DNA of 64,000 nt from the NCBI GenBank assembly GCA_030272585.1, contig BSYQ01000004.1:2480001-2544000 (forward strand), written 5' to 3'. A program made the translations under genes and the position numbers. This DNA is from Bryopsis sp. KO-2023 (taxonomy: Eukaryota > Chlorophyta > Ulvophyceae > Bryopsidales > Bryopsidaceae). The notes beneath the pieces were generated by a model. The model was given only the letters and a program-made list of their open reading frames with translations, did not search any database and was not told the DNA's origin. The first letter of the stretch is position 1. Each line of letters opens with the position of its first letter. Below are positions 46,021 through 60,313 of the stretch, in pieces.

Positions 46021-47137
46021 TTTTTTACTAGTGTTTTTGAATGCCCCCTCCAAACTCCAGGTTCTGGAAATTTTCCACGGAAGCTCCCTCCCTGAAAGCT
46101 GGGCCAAACTGGTGTCTCTCAGAAGATTCACCTTCCGAGCAGAGGATTTGTACATCCTGCTGCCCTCGATATTCGGGGGCATGCGAAATTTGGAACACCT
46201 GGATGTATGTACCAATTCCTATGGGGACATGTTGCAAGATTTGGTGTTGGATACCAGAATTCAGCTGTGTAGAGTCCCTGGGGAAGTGGTTCTGTGCGGC
46301 CAGAGATTGGAGGAAGTCGAGAATTGCCCCGTGCTGTTCGGATTGGTCATCGAAATCTTGTGGGGTCCGTTCATTTGCTTCGTCGCTTTGATGGGTGCCC
46401 TGATGGCGTGCGAAGGGTGCAAGGGAATGTTATCGGAGGTCCAAAGCAGTTATGTGTTTTATCTACTGATCCCAGCAATCATCTTTGTGGCTGACATCGC
46501 CATCGATTTGACTTTGATTGTGGTGCTGTGGGCATCCAAATCGTCTTTTATCATGCTGGGGATTGTCATGGTGCACTACGCTGTTGCAATCGGATTTTTT
46601 GGGTGGTGCCTTGGAAAGACTGGTGTGCAGGAAGCCAGAGTTTGGCACAGCAACGTGGTGGAACCCGATCCGGGGTTTTTGGATGCTTGGTTTCACACCT
46701 CATGGCTGTATTCTGGAGCGGGTTGGTTTGCAAAAGTGATCGTGGTGTTGCCCCTAGGGTCAATTTTGGTCGACTTCCTCAGCTTTGTCTCAGTTTTGAC
46801 GGGCTCCCCCCTGAACTCCCTGACATCAAGCATTGATTTGCCACGCTACTTCCATGCAAGGATAATGATCGAATCGTTCGTGGAGGCCCCACTTCAAGCA
46901 GTTTTTCAGACGGTCGCTTTTTGGTTGAGTTCTGGAGGGGTGTTGTGGTTTGACATCTCTGTTGGGCTGTTTACTCTTTCCATGGTGGCTTCTTTCGTTT
47001 CGATCCTGGCTGGGATGGTTAAATTTGGATGCAAAAGATTGGAAAATGCCTCTGGAGTTGAGGCTACACCCCAGGTGCATGGAAACGGGAGTCGTGCGAA
47101 TGGTGCTGAGGTCAGCGAACCACTGCTGTTCAATTAG

Positions 47138-48712
47138 GGCATCTCCCTGATCGATAGCACTCGCTAGGTCTGTTTTGTTGTTTTCTTGAGGACTGCAAAG
47201 AACTTTTTTTTTGTATTTTTTATAAACCGAACTTTGGGGAGGCAGCCCCGGTCCTTGCTTTTTTTTCTTAGATCCTTTTTCTGGGAGTGCAAACAAACGG
47301 TTTTAGGTGGGTAGATGAAATTGTGCAAATTTTCTGTGTGGTTCATTGTTGATGTCACATTGAGGAATAGTCCGCGCCTTTTTTTTTTATAAAGTAGTCC
47401 CCCCAACGAAAAAACAAAAATGCCGAGTGCAGTTTTTTCAACAAGCATGTGCTAGGCTGGTGAAGCTCAAGCACTGTGGTATTGGGAATTTCTGTTTCAC
47501 TTTTGAACGAACCGAAATGGCTGTGGTTTCCATGGGAGTGACTGCACAACTCTTCGAGGCCAAAAAGTGGCCTACATAATTTCGAGGGTGGATATGTTGC
47601 TCAGTTGTCAAAACGATATTGCTAAAGTAATACAGACTCGAGCCAGAGGGCAGCGTCAAGGAGAAATACCCCACCAGCGAAGGCAACAGTTTCAGGACAT
47701 AATCGATCCATTTACCGCTGTCATCTTCGGAACTGGGGTCCACGGGGGGCTAAATGGTCGAGGACCTGATGTATTAACAAACCACCAGCGAAACAGCGAG
47801 CACCAAACAAGGTGCAGGCTGTTCCCAACCGATGGGAGCCAGAATGCCACAGATGTTTTTGGTCTATGGATCCCATGCATTTGGTGGGCGATTCAGACCC
47901 ACTGCTTGAGATGCTAGCTTTGGGGTCACAGTATGTTTTGCTTGGTGCATGGAATCCACTTGGATCTGTGTGGGCTCCCAAGCACAGTGCATCAATCAAT
48001 CAAGCACGACTCCCCATGAAATCAGGATTTCGTCTGCCGTTTTACCAACTATCTTCGATCTGAGGTGTTGGATAATACAAACAAACAAACATCATTTACG
48101 TTGTGTAGGAGATGCCGCTCTCCTATTACAACGAATATATAATGATAATATATACTAATGTTGGATAATACAGTCCTTGCAACAAGTGAATGTGATGTGG
48201 CGTTAGGTGTGACGGTGCAAGATGCAATCCAGTCGAAGTACAGAAGTACTACAATTACATTTCCATGATCATCTCTTGGATAATACACCTCAAGATCAAT
48301 CATATGCTGCAATTCCAGTAATTGCTCGGTTGAAACCTTGATGGTGGCACTCTACTTTGAGTATTCGAGTTCGACTCTCGAACAAGGTTGACGCACTGGG
48401 TCCCGTGGCTTGTACGTTCTCTTGGAGGTGTTGTCGACAACCGGCCGGTCACCTATGGACAGCGCAGAGTACCTGGCCAACTAGACTCTCCAGCGAACTA
48501 AACCTCGCTCAGTCTAGTCTGCCAGCTAAAACGCAGTCAAGGCAAACTCTTACGCCACGAAACACGACGAGCGCACCACGAGAGGAAGTATACTCCGCTC
48601 CCAGTGAATCAACTTCAAGTTGACTCAACACTGCACACTACATTCAACAGTGTCGATACTTAGGGTGATGATTTTTTTTTCTTAAGTTTTTCTGCCCCCT
48701 GTTCAACCGTAA
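47138..48712. other. Intergenic region with one retro-inserted tail
   Basis: No supported exon is present. Bases 48066-48173 hold a minus-strand copy of the TTTG-tail family. Bases 47440-48060 contain several open frames on both strands without recognisable motifs. Bases 48330-48390 can be drawn as a very short tRNA-like fold, which I reject. T-rich tracts follow the LRR stop codon. Confidence 0.5.
48066..48173 (-). mobile_element. Retro-inserted tail of the TTTG family with 14-bp duplication
   Basis: TGTTGGATAATACA occurs at 48066-48079 and again at about 48160-48173. The insert, read on the minus strand, has TGTAATAGGAGAGCGGCATC, then TCCTACACAACG and AATGATG, then (TTTG)n, matching the insert at 7717-7779. 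Confidence 0.8.
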
Positions 48713-48721
48713 TGTGTTACT

Positions 48722-49402
48722 TCAGGGAACGACGAGCCCACCTCCTCCTCCTCCTCCTCCGCCTCCTCCTCCTCCGCCCCCTCCAAGTAATTATCTCCAG
48801 TTTTTCTTCCTTATGGAAAAAAAGCATCAAGTCTGAAATCTATTTCTCGATGATGAAATTGAAAATGATGATTTTGTGGTTTGACAGGGTGTATATATGT
48901 ACTCAGGGAGTGGATTCCTCCAGATTGCCAAGGTATCAGCACCAAGTTCTCCCCCCCCCCAAAAAAAAAAGAGGAAGAAAAAGCCAGTTTTGAAAAACTT
49001 GGGTGGAAAATCAATCCATGTTCATATGGTATATCTGATGTAAGCATCCATGACAGATGTGTGCTCGAACAGACTTCCATTGTGGTGGTTGATGGCTACC
49101 GGGATAATGAGGATTATGGTGATCGGCTGGTCTACACGGGGTCAGGTGGAAACAACGGGCTTGGGGATAAGACCCAATGCAAGGACCAGTTGCTCACCAG
49201 GGGCAACCTTGCTCTCCTCCATAATGCGCAACACTGTGTCCCGGTCAGGGTCATCCGAACATACAAGAAGGGCGGTGAGATGGACTGCTCTACCTCACTC
49301 ATGGTAAGTCACCGGGAGTTCAATTCCCCGAGGTGTCGGTCCGTGATTACCCCCAAGAGGGTTTGTTACAACCCAGTCTACCATATGACCAAGGTGAGAT
49401 CT
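48722..49402 (+). CDS. SRA/YDG-domain protein, partial gene model
   Basis: The core exon 49073-49303 begins after a CGAACAG acceptor with TSIVVVDGYRDNEDYGD, then LVYTGSGGNN, CKDQLLTRGNLAL and VPVRVIRTYKKGG. It ends before a GTAAGT donor, and the continuation NPVYHMTKV near 49370 corresponds to the YDGLYRV motif. SRA domains recognise methylated cytosine in DNA and occur in UHRF1-like and SUVH proteins, so this gene points to DNA methylation in the organism. A proline-run exon (48726-48787: GTTS followed by about 15 Pro) and a small exon near 48890 may lie upstream. No SET or RING exon was found in the window, so the gene model is incomplete or the gene is truncated. Confidence 0.65.
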
Positions 49403-50846
49403 TTGTGGAAATTCGATTTTCTGTTTTTTACATGTGTCTCAATCAACCTCCACTTGCGGTGATGGAAAGTGCAGCGTAACAGAAGACTTGACGCCATCCT
49501 TCTTCACGTTTGTACGAGTAAAGAAATACTCGGTCCCCATTCGAAAGTTCCAAGGCATAGTCCAAAAATATGACATCTCGCAAACCATTCACACGATTTC
49601 CATTGGTTTATTTCAATAGAAAATGAAGTCTTAGATTAGTCTTAGATTTTAGAGGGGGTTTTTGGGATAAAGTGGAGGTCTGTCTTGGCCTTGGATTTAG
49701 TAGATTACGGACACAAATTTTTGACTTGATTTGTGCAAGTTTTTGCTTGCATATGTTTGTGTTTTTTGTTTGTTTGTTTTGTTCAGATTAAAAGGCAATT
49801 CAACTGATGCCTGAGGTTTTCTAATGAAAAAATAGCTGTTGCCAATTTCAAGTTGGAGAGCAGCAAAATTAATATTTACACAAGTATTATCCTGGGGCAG
49901 ATTGATTTAATTGTGTTTTGCACGAGACTAGGGAGGGGGGGGGAGAGGGGGGCCTTTTTTCAACCTTTTTTTTGTTGATGGCAGTATTATTCAAAGAGTT
50001 CTGGGTGGGTGTTGCAAGTTAAAAGAGCAGCTAACTTCCTACTGATTTATTGTTTCCAATGAGTTTGAGCGGTTGATTGATTTGATTCTGTTTTGTACGG
50101 GATTAGGACCATAGGGGCTCTACTTTTTACTTTTTTTTGGCGGTTGAAGAGTTGAAGGAATTATTATTGGGGGTAATAAATAACCTTTCAACATTTTTGT
50201 AAACAGTTTCCTACCAGTCTCCCTTTTATGTCCTTTTTTGTTTTGCTGTGGATTTTCAGTCGAATTCTGCTTTCCGGTTCCAAGGGAACAGAAAGAAACC
50301 AGCCATCAGGAGCAACAATCAAACGCAGGAAATTTTGAGATTGAGTAGACTGAACAACATTTCAAGTTGCCATAGTTTTGCTGGCTTGTATTCAGTCTTC
50401 ATCGTTCCAGTGAATCAAGAATAAACAAGCAATGGCATCAAGAATAAACAAGCAATGGCAGTATGCTTAAAGAAGAAGAAAAAAACACCACTGCCCAAAC
50501 TGCACACACAGCGCCTGTCCAGCCTCAAGTGGTCCTGAGATTGTTTTTCTGTTACAATTGAGGTCATCGATAGTGAGCCTATCAGATATCCACTCAACGC
50601 ACATCCTCCTCCCAAATGCTATAAATAGATTCTCCCAAATTGTGAGGCACATCCTCAACCATTATTTTTTGAAGCTCATCCTACAACACCACCCTGGTGC
50701 CCATGAAATGCCTCAACTAAATATGCTACCCACTTGATGAAAAAAAGTAAAAAAAAAATGAAATGAAATGAAATGAAATTATCTGGTTTCCATTCATTTG
50801 TACATGAAAAGAAGAAAAGAAGAAAAAAATAAAAAAATAAAACAGA
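49403..50846. other. Intergenic region, nothing recognised
   Basis: AT-rich DNA with G runs and T runs lies between the SRA gene and the 3' end of the aminotransferase gene. No frame longer than about 65 codons is present and none shows a motif. A (TGAAA)n stretch at about 50757-50778 lies just past the aminotransferase stop codon. Confidence 0.6.
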
Positions 50847-54367
<3,521 letters not shown>

Positions 54368-54443
54368 ATCTGAGCTCGGTGCTTCGGAAAAGAAGGTTTG
54401 AGTTTTAGAGAGACAACGTCGAGTGCAGCAGTCGACAAAAAGA
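54368..54443. promoter_or_regulatory. Proximal upstream region of the aminotransferase gene
   Basis: Only about 76 bp separate the ATG from an inverted-repeat element at 54444. No TATA motif is evident on the minus strand here, so the element may now lie within or next to the promoter. Confidence 0.3.
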
Positions 54444-54881
54444 TACCGTACTGCGCCTAATAAAAGGTCGCAAAAAATAAATATTTATTTTTTATCTGCG
54501 ACCTTTATTTGGCGTTTTGAAAATTATGTACGATTTTGCGACCTTTTTTCCGCGTTTTATGAAAATCACGAGCGTCTGCGCTATGACTTCGGAGCTCCCT
54601 GAAGCGCCAATATCGCACACAGTGGCGATATTACTGACCAACAGGAAACAACTGGTCGGCCGCCTTGAGACCCAGGTTGGCTAGTCGCGCGCGCATGAAT
54701 GACAAGGGGGAATTGTTTGCTTGAGTGGACGTTGGATGTAATAAGTTTCAAGTTCTGCGACCTTTTTTAGGAAGTACCCGAAAATTCTGTTTCTTTGTGC
54801 GACCTCTTTTTTTATTTTCGAAATTTTTCAGGATCGTGCGACCTTTTTTCTGGTGCGACCTTTTTTTGGCGCAGTACGGTA
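54444..54881. mobile_element. MITE with TA flanks and GCGACC-rich interior
   Basis: TACCGTACTGCGCC at 54444-54457 is complemented exactly at 54868-54881. Inside, TGCGACCTTTTTT-type motifs recur about six times, inward of both ends. If TA is the target duplication, the termini start CCGTACTGCG, which fits a Tc1/mariner-like or similar TA-inserting family. There is no transposase frame. Confidence 0.8.
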
Positions 54882-55137
54882 CTGTGCGTTTCCGTACAAG
54901 TGTCTATCACTGTGCTGGATTTGGTGTATGTTCCGCTCACGATCGCCACTGTGTCATGGCCCGCGACCCATGGCGCTTACGTGGGGGTGATCGTGATTGA
55001 TTCTTTGTCTCTGATATCAGCCGCAACCCTCGGCAAGCGTCCACTGCCCGCAAACACTACCCAACTCCAATTGCAAATGGACCATTTGAAATGGTGCTTG
55101 AAACGTGCGCCGGTGCAGTTGCGACATCGAAACGCTG
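54882..55137. other. Short spacer between two inverted-repeat elements
   Basis: A frame open on the plus strand here (54795-55229) starts inside one inverted-repeat element and ends inside the other. No motif supports it. Confidence 0.4.
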
Positions 55138-55270
55138 GATACTGTAATACGCAAATCTTTTCGCGTTACCTTATTTTTTTCGCGCGCGGACCAAAGCACG
55201 AAAATAAGGTAGGCGAAGAAAGGGACTAGCGATCCTAAAGCAATGTGAAAGATTTGCGTATTACAGTATC
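55138..55270. mobile_element. 133-bp foldback MITE with TA flanks
   Basis: GATACTGTAATACGCAAATC at the left is matched by its exact complement at the right end, over 23 bases. A second internal inverted pair (TACCTTATTTT with AAAATAAGGTA) lets the whole element fold. TA lies at both junctions. Confidence 0.88.
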
Positions 55271-56492
55271 AAGATTAACACCGGAATGTCCGTAAACCTC
55301 GAAACGTCCGACTGTCGAACGGACGCTATCAGTAGTGAATTCTCAACGAAATTCGCGAATTCGTGAATTCGCGTGTAATTATGTTATGTTATGTTATGTT
55401 AATTCTCAACGGTGTAGAAGACATGAAGGATTGATTGTGTTGGTATAAAAGGGGAATGTGGCACCGATGAAATTATCAACATTGTATCAGAACTGCTCAA
55501 ATCTCTTAACAATCAAATGTCGAACTCAAGGGCCCACCAAAGGAAAAAAGATGCTTGTAAAATAGAGCGATAATTTCACTCATTAAGGGGTGTGGAAAGA
55601 TATGGTCAGTGAATCATTGATATGGAGGATGAAAAGAGATATTCTGTACATGCCCTCGGAATTGGACTCTTTCAGGTTGGTCGTGGTCCCACCCTTCCTG
55701 TGCGATATCTTGCAGCATTTGTCACTTGCTCTGGAGTGGAGGTTTACCCGGGAAGCGGTGTCAGATAAAAAGACATTTGCACAACTATTGCTTACATATG
55801 GATTTTCAAAATTAGGTTTCGTACCTATTCATATTACATGGAAACCTACAATGGTGTTTGTACACCATGGTTTCACAAACCAACAATGACCTCCACGGTA
55901 GGTGCTGGACCTTGTGGTATCTACTGATTTAATCAATGGGCTCTGGCATGAGCTGAGATATTGATAAGGATTTTTGAATTTTTGTCCACAAAAAATCTGG
56001 AACGTTGAGGTGCTGTATTTTTTATAGACTTGGTCGTTGCAAGGGCTGAACACACAACGTGGCAAAAATAATATATTCTTATATATATATTCTTATTCTG
56101 TTTAGTAGTATATTCTTGCTTGGGGGACTCTGACGTCTCTTTCGTAATGAAAAGTGACTGTTCCTATGAAAAACAACAGCACACGATGATTTCAAATGTG
56201 TAAAAAAAAGTGCAGGAATTGCTCCTGCTTTGCAAACAAAACGACCCTATCTACCAAGTACAAGAGAGAAAAAATATCAAAGATGGAAATAAAGCACCCA
56301 AGTCAAAATTCCCTCCATCAACCCCCTCCCCCCACCGATTGTACATCAACATATATTATGCATCAACATAACATCCTAGAGCCAACACGTCCTCCCCCCC
56401 CAAAAAAAGTGAAAAAAACAATACATCCAAATTTACATGTCTCCCCTTGTTTCAAAACCTCCAAAATTCGAAATCCCAGAAAGCAGCAATTC
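55271..56492. other. Intergenic region downstream of tRNase Z
   Basis: It contains a (TTATG)n run near 55378-55400 and a C(10)A(7) tract near 56390. The 99-codon frame at 55590-55889 on the plus strand shows no motif, and its 3' half is an imperfect palindrome near 55846-55885. Confidence 0.5.
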
Positions 56493-59400
56493 TTAATTTG
56501 AGTCTGACTCATCATCCGACATATCGATCTCTCCCCCTTCCTCGATTTCGTGCAACGCCTCGTGTATAGCAGGATTCAACCTCGGTAGGAACGGCAACAA
56601 ACCGAACGGGACATTCATCCCATCAAACGCTATGCTGCCGCTCCCCCCCAGCTCCTCCGGAGTCAATCCAGTGGGCAGGTTGGGGTATCGCCGTGAAAAA
56701 TGGGTTAGAATCGTTCGATAAGCGTTCATTTGGTAGCCCTCCTCCAAGGCTTCGCTCCATGTGGAGTGCCTTCGGGTGGTGGCCTCAGCTTGCTCCTCTG
56801 GAGCATGGGTGGCTTCGTGGATGAGCAAAGTGCAGTTCCTCCCGGCTAGTCTCAGCAAGTGGCAAGGCCTTGTATCGCCTGTTGCACCCCCCCCCCCAAA
56901 AAAAATTAAAATTAAAATTAAATACATATTTTTTTATTTCAACAATTTTTATTATTTTTTTTAATTAATTAATTTTATTAGTAAAGAATTACTGGGAATC
57001 CCTTTGCTTGTTTGTTTCTTTCCTGATATTAAGCATGGGGACTCTGAAGAAATTATCCAGTTGGTTTTTCATCGCACCTGAGAAAACGAGTTTCCAGCCA
57101 TCCACATGCACCAAAACCAATCCATAAGCTTCGCATGAATGATCGACTTCGATGCTCAAGAACGTGTCCAATCCCATCAATTTCTGGATAAGGTAAAAAA
57201 AATTTCATAACGTCACTGATGTGAGAAGTACATCGCACTTTGTTGCAAAAATATTCAAAATAACAATAATAATAAAAAAAGACGAGTCATTTTTTATCTT
57301 CCCAAAACTTATTTTTTCATCTAACTTTTCCAAGACTTGAATCACAGAATTCTTTTTTTCTTCCCAAAAAAAAGGGGTGTCAATGATCAGGGGCCACAAA
57401 AAAAGTCGACAAAATATTGCAGAAAAACAAAGTATCACTTGTGCATGGTGAAAATCAACAAATCGAAATATAATATATATATATCTTTATTTTTCTTATA
57501 AAATATATACATGCCTGAGATTCCAGCACTCTGTCTGCCTGCGCTTGCTGTTTTATATCGACCAACTCGGCGTTCAATCCAAACGCCTCTCTGGCACAAC
57601 ACAAATGCTCCACCACGATTCGAGGTGCCAAAACCAACACTGGTTTCGCATTCTCGCTGCGCTGCTTGATCAGGCTGGCCACCCCAAGACAGTGATCTCC
57701 ATGCTGATGACTAATCCATATGCACTCTATGGAATCGACCTGGTCGTAATCAGGTGCCCCAAACGTCACAATTCAAACCACTTTTGACAAAACAAAGTGA
57801 GATACTCTGGCTAAAAGAAGGAAAATCCAGTGATTTCAGAGGAAGGAAAAACCAAACAGACAAACAAAATGAAACTCTACAGCAAGAAAGCCCGCGAACC
57901 CCCCACCAAAAGAAACTCACGATTTTGCGTGCCTCTTGCTCTCCAAAATATCGAACCATTTGACCATAGGTTCCCTCGCCCACATCGATCATCATGGCGT
58001 TCCCATACTCTTCGATTCTGAGCAAAATCGCACTGCCCCCCCTCCATGCACTGGGCTCCGAACAGCCCGTGCCGAAGAAAAACACCCCTGTCTGACTTCC
58101 GGAACTGAGCAATTTGGGCATGCATTGAGGGAATCCACATCGGGCGATGCTGGATGCATACTCGAAGGCCCCGCTGGAATTGATCTCAGGGGATGAGGTG
58201 AGGAAGGGCTGGACGCTCATGAAACAAGTCGGGTGATTCAATGCGGTGGAGTAGAATTCCGAGCATTTTGACCAGTTGATGAGCCCGATTTTGCTCAGAG
58301 CCTGAAAAAATAGCAAGAGGACAAAAAACACACCCACCACGTTCACGTTCGTTTTTTTTTTTCGTTGACGAGCATCTTTTTCTCTTTTTTTGTGTGTCAT
58401 TCTTTCGACAGGCCAGAAGACAACCACACAGCGAGGGAAAAAAATGGACGAATAAGCGGAGCAATGCTGGTTTTCTATGCTGATTGTTTCAGGGAAGAAT
58501 TTCTGAAAGGTGGCAGAGGAGTTGCACATTGGAGCTGTAGCGATTGAAACGCCATTAGAGGTTGCCTCACCTCTATTTCACGGACAAGCTTGACATTCAC
58601 ATTCAGGACTTCTTTTCTGAACGCATCTGTGCAGACAAAAACATCGATCCTTGATGTAGCCCGATAAAAACAAATACAGTGTGAAAAGCATGGTGAAAAA
58701 TACCCTGGAAAAGTGGGGGTTTTTTGTCGTTTCACCGATTTGATCATCTAGTACATAACCCCCCTCACGAAAAAAAACTAAGGAAAAGAAAACACCTGGA
58801 CTTGTGGTGTTGGGGGAAACCTACCTAGGTCGACTCTTGGCTGTGATGAAGGCATTAACTCCAATCCGTTCCTTTCCCTGGTGCACTTTACAGATGTCAA
58901 AATCCAGGCGGGGGTGCAATTTGACGGCAAAGATGTGGGTTTATCTATCAAACAAAACACCAAAAAGAATTGCACAACGATAAGACATTTTAATACATCA
59001 TTTGTATATATATATATATTATATGCATACCCATTCAATTAATCGATTCTCCAATCCATCAACAACCCGAAGCAAGCAAAAGGAAGAAATTATTGCCCTC
59101 CCCCCCCCCCAAAAAAAAAGTGGGTGACATATAAATATTCTCTTGGCCGAATTTGAAGCAAGAAATGAACATGGGTTGAGTGCCCAACAAGCTCCTGATT
59201 TTTTTTTCCTCTTAGAAATAGGAAAAAAGACAAGGAAAACATGCCTGGATGCACAACTGACTCTGGATAACAATACCCCCCCCCTCTCCCCCAAACTTAC
59301 AAAAAATAAAAGTCGTAAAATAACTCACATTTTTGGGATTCCATTAGGAGCTTGGGAATGGGGAAAATGTTGGGTGCAACCAAATTCAACCTCACTCCTC

Positions 59401-60133
59401 TATCCAGCACATGTCGCAATCCGATGCTCAAACTGGGATCCACCGGCTTGCTGGTCACCACCACTTGCTTTCCCGGAAGCCCCCTCATCCACGACCTGTA
59501 AGCCTCCCCCTCGATCACATCCATTTCAGAAAGATGAAACACGACATCGATCCTGGATTTCTGTTTTGCAGCGGTTTCCCAGGCCGCGTGGTTTTTCAGA
59601 TGGACAACATCGTTCGGCTGCTTCGCAAAAACCACCATGACTAATTGATTCGTCGACTTCACTTTCACGATGTAGGCGACGATGGGGTCTGAATCTGGGG
59701 TGTCGTGCACACGCCACCACATCGATTTGGTTATTTAGAGGAAATGAGTTCGGAGAGTTGTTTTTTAAAAGGGTGAAATATGCCCATCCGTATGGATTTC
59801 AATCAAAATTCACAATAACCCTCATGGAGTGGTTGCTTGAATCAAAATACATCTACGTCTGGATTTACCTCTTTCTCTTCTCTTTAACGTTTTGTTTTTA
59901 AGTTCTTAAAAAAAAAAAGAAAAAAAAATGGAAATGAAAGATTCCAATTTGGACACACCTTTTTTTTCCTTGGGCTCAGCAGATCTGCATGTGCCTCCAA
60001 CCATGTGGATGTTTTTCTTTCCCACATCATCGACCAGCACCTCCTTGTGATTTTGATTCTGCTTTGGGTTTTGCATGCCACTGTTTCTGTGGTTCTCTTG
60101 GCCTCTTCTTGGAAAGGCGACTAACGGTGGCAT
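56493..60133 (-). CDS. ELAC2: tRNase Z, long-form (ELAC2-like), eight exons
   Basis: Exons 59959-60133, 59329-59694, 58825-58944, 58571-58626, 57921-58301, 57515-57739, 57078-57183 and 56493-56878 join in phase to 604 residues. The enzyme removes 3' trailers from precursor tRNAs using two zinc ions. Landmarks are the interdomain motif (DVVFHLSEMDVIEGEAYRSW, LNLVAPNIFPI), FGTGCSEPSAWRGGSA, IDVGEGTYGQMVRYFG, the zinc motif ISHQHGDHCLG, a VDHSCEAYG loop, SGDTRPC and LLIHEATH, then LTHFSRRYP. Intron 6 must use a GC donor (CTCAG|GCATG) because the GT choice makes a stop. The N-terminal half is much shorter than in typical long forms of about 750-900 residues, and the first exon is a basic segment without the usual N-lobe motifs, so upstream exons may have been missed. 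Confidence 0.88.
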
Positions 60134-60313
60134 TTTAAGAGTGCCACATGATGGGGAAATCCATAAGTTGGGGGGAGGAGGAGGTGGTAGTGGTGGGGGG
60201 GGTGGGGGGGGGACCAAACCTCACAAAAGCAAAAATAAAAATAAACGAAAAAAAAAAAAAAAAAAGAGAAAGAGGTTGTATTGCACTGGTTTTCAAAACA
60301 CAAGAATGGTCGA
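60134..60313. other. Short gap between two minus-strand genes
   Basis: About 180 bp between the SIM-motif gene and the proposed tRNase Z start contains a G/GGT-rich tract and an A-rich tract. It must hold the tRNase Z promoter if the first exon is right, and no TATA motif is evident. Confidence 0.35.

Larger units (their letters stand above)
42546..46033. mobile_element. CACTA element, 3.5 kb, non-autonomous, inserted in an LRR exon
   Basis: The left end is CACTAGTAAAAAAACGGCC, and the right end is its exact complement; over 33 bases the ends differ at one site. TTT flanks both ends (42543-42545 and 46034-46036). Both subterminal regions consist of many copies of an AAACCGTGTAT motif. No transposase is present; the interior instead carries exons resembling a TMEM161 gene. 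The termini and subterminal motifs differ from those of the 11.9-kb element, so that element is not its obvious source of transposase. Confidence 0.95.
38435..47137 (+). pseudogene. Secreted leucine-rich-repeat protein with multi-pass C-terminus, broken by TGA and CACTA insertion
   Basis: Exons join in phase: 38435-38506 (signal peptide MRFHFVFALVILGWSCSWAS), 38833-39039, 39221-39419, 39591-40192, 40438-40786, 40959-41533, 41842-42112, and 42400 onward. Plant-type LRRs are clear (AITLRDNKFTGQVPKEW, IGLRGNQFTGSIPSSW). TGA at 41213-41215 stops the frame within an LRR, yet the same frame stays open afterwards. The last exon is split at 42545/46034 by a CACTA element, and the flanks read GAF and LNAPS in one frame. 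The C-terminus has about six hydrophobic segments between 46340 and 47040 and an ESFVEAPLQAVFQ motif slightly reminiscent of XK-related proteins. It was probably a surface receptor-like protein; the ligand is unknown. Apart from the two lesions the gene is intact, so loss is recent. Confidence 0.85.

Noticed and set aside
45650-46040. The LRR exon frame extending upstream through the CGTGTAT repeats
   Set aside because: This is the CACTA right end read by chance. The terminal repeat and TTT duplication place the host exon start at 46034.
48336-48390. A tRNA-like fold with a TCGAG/CTCGA arm and ACCTTGA/ACAAGGT acceptor
   Set aside because: The whole structure is only about 55 nt, lacks a D arm and has a poor anticodon loop, so chance or a very old relic is more likely.
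55590-55889. 99-codon plus-strand frame near 55.6 kb
   Set aside because: It has no motif, its end overlaps an imperfect palindrome, and no splice partner was found.
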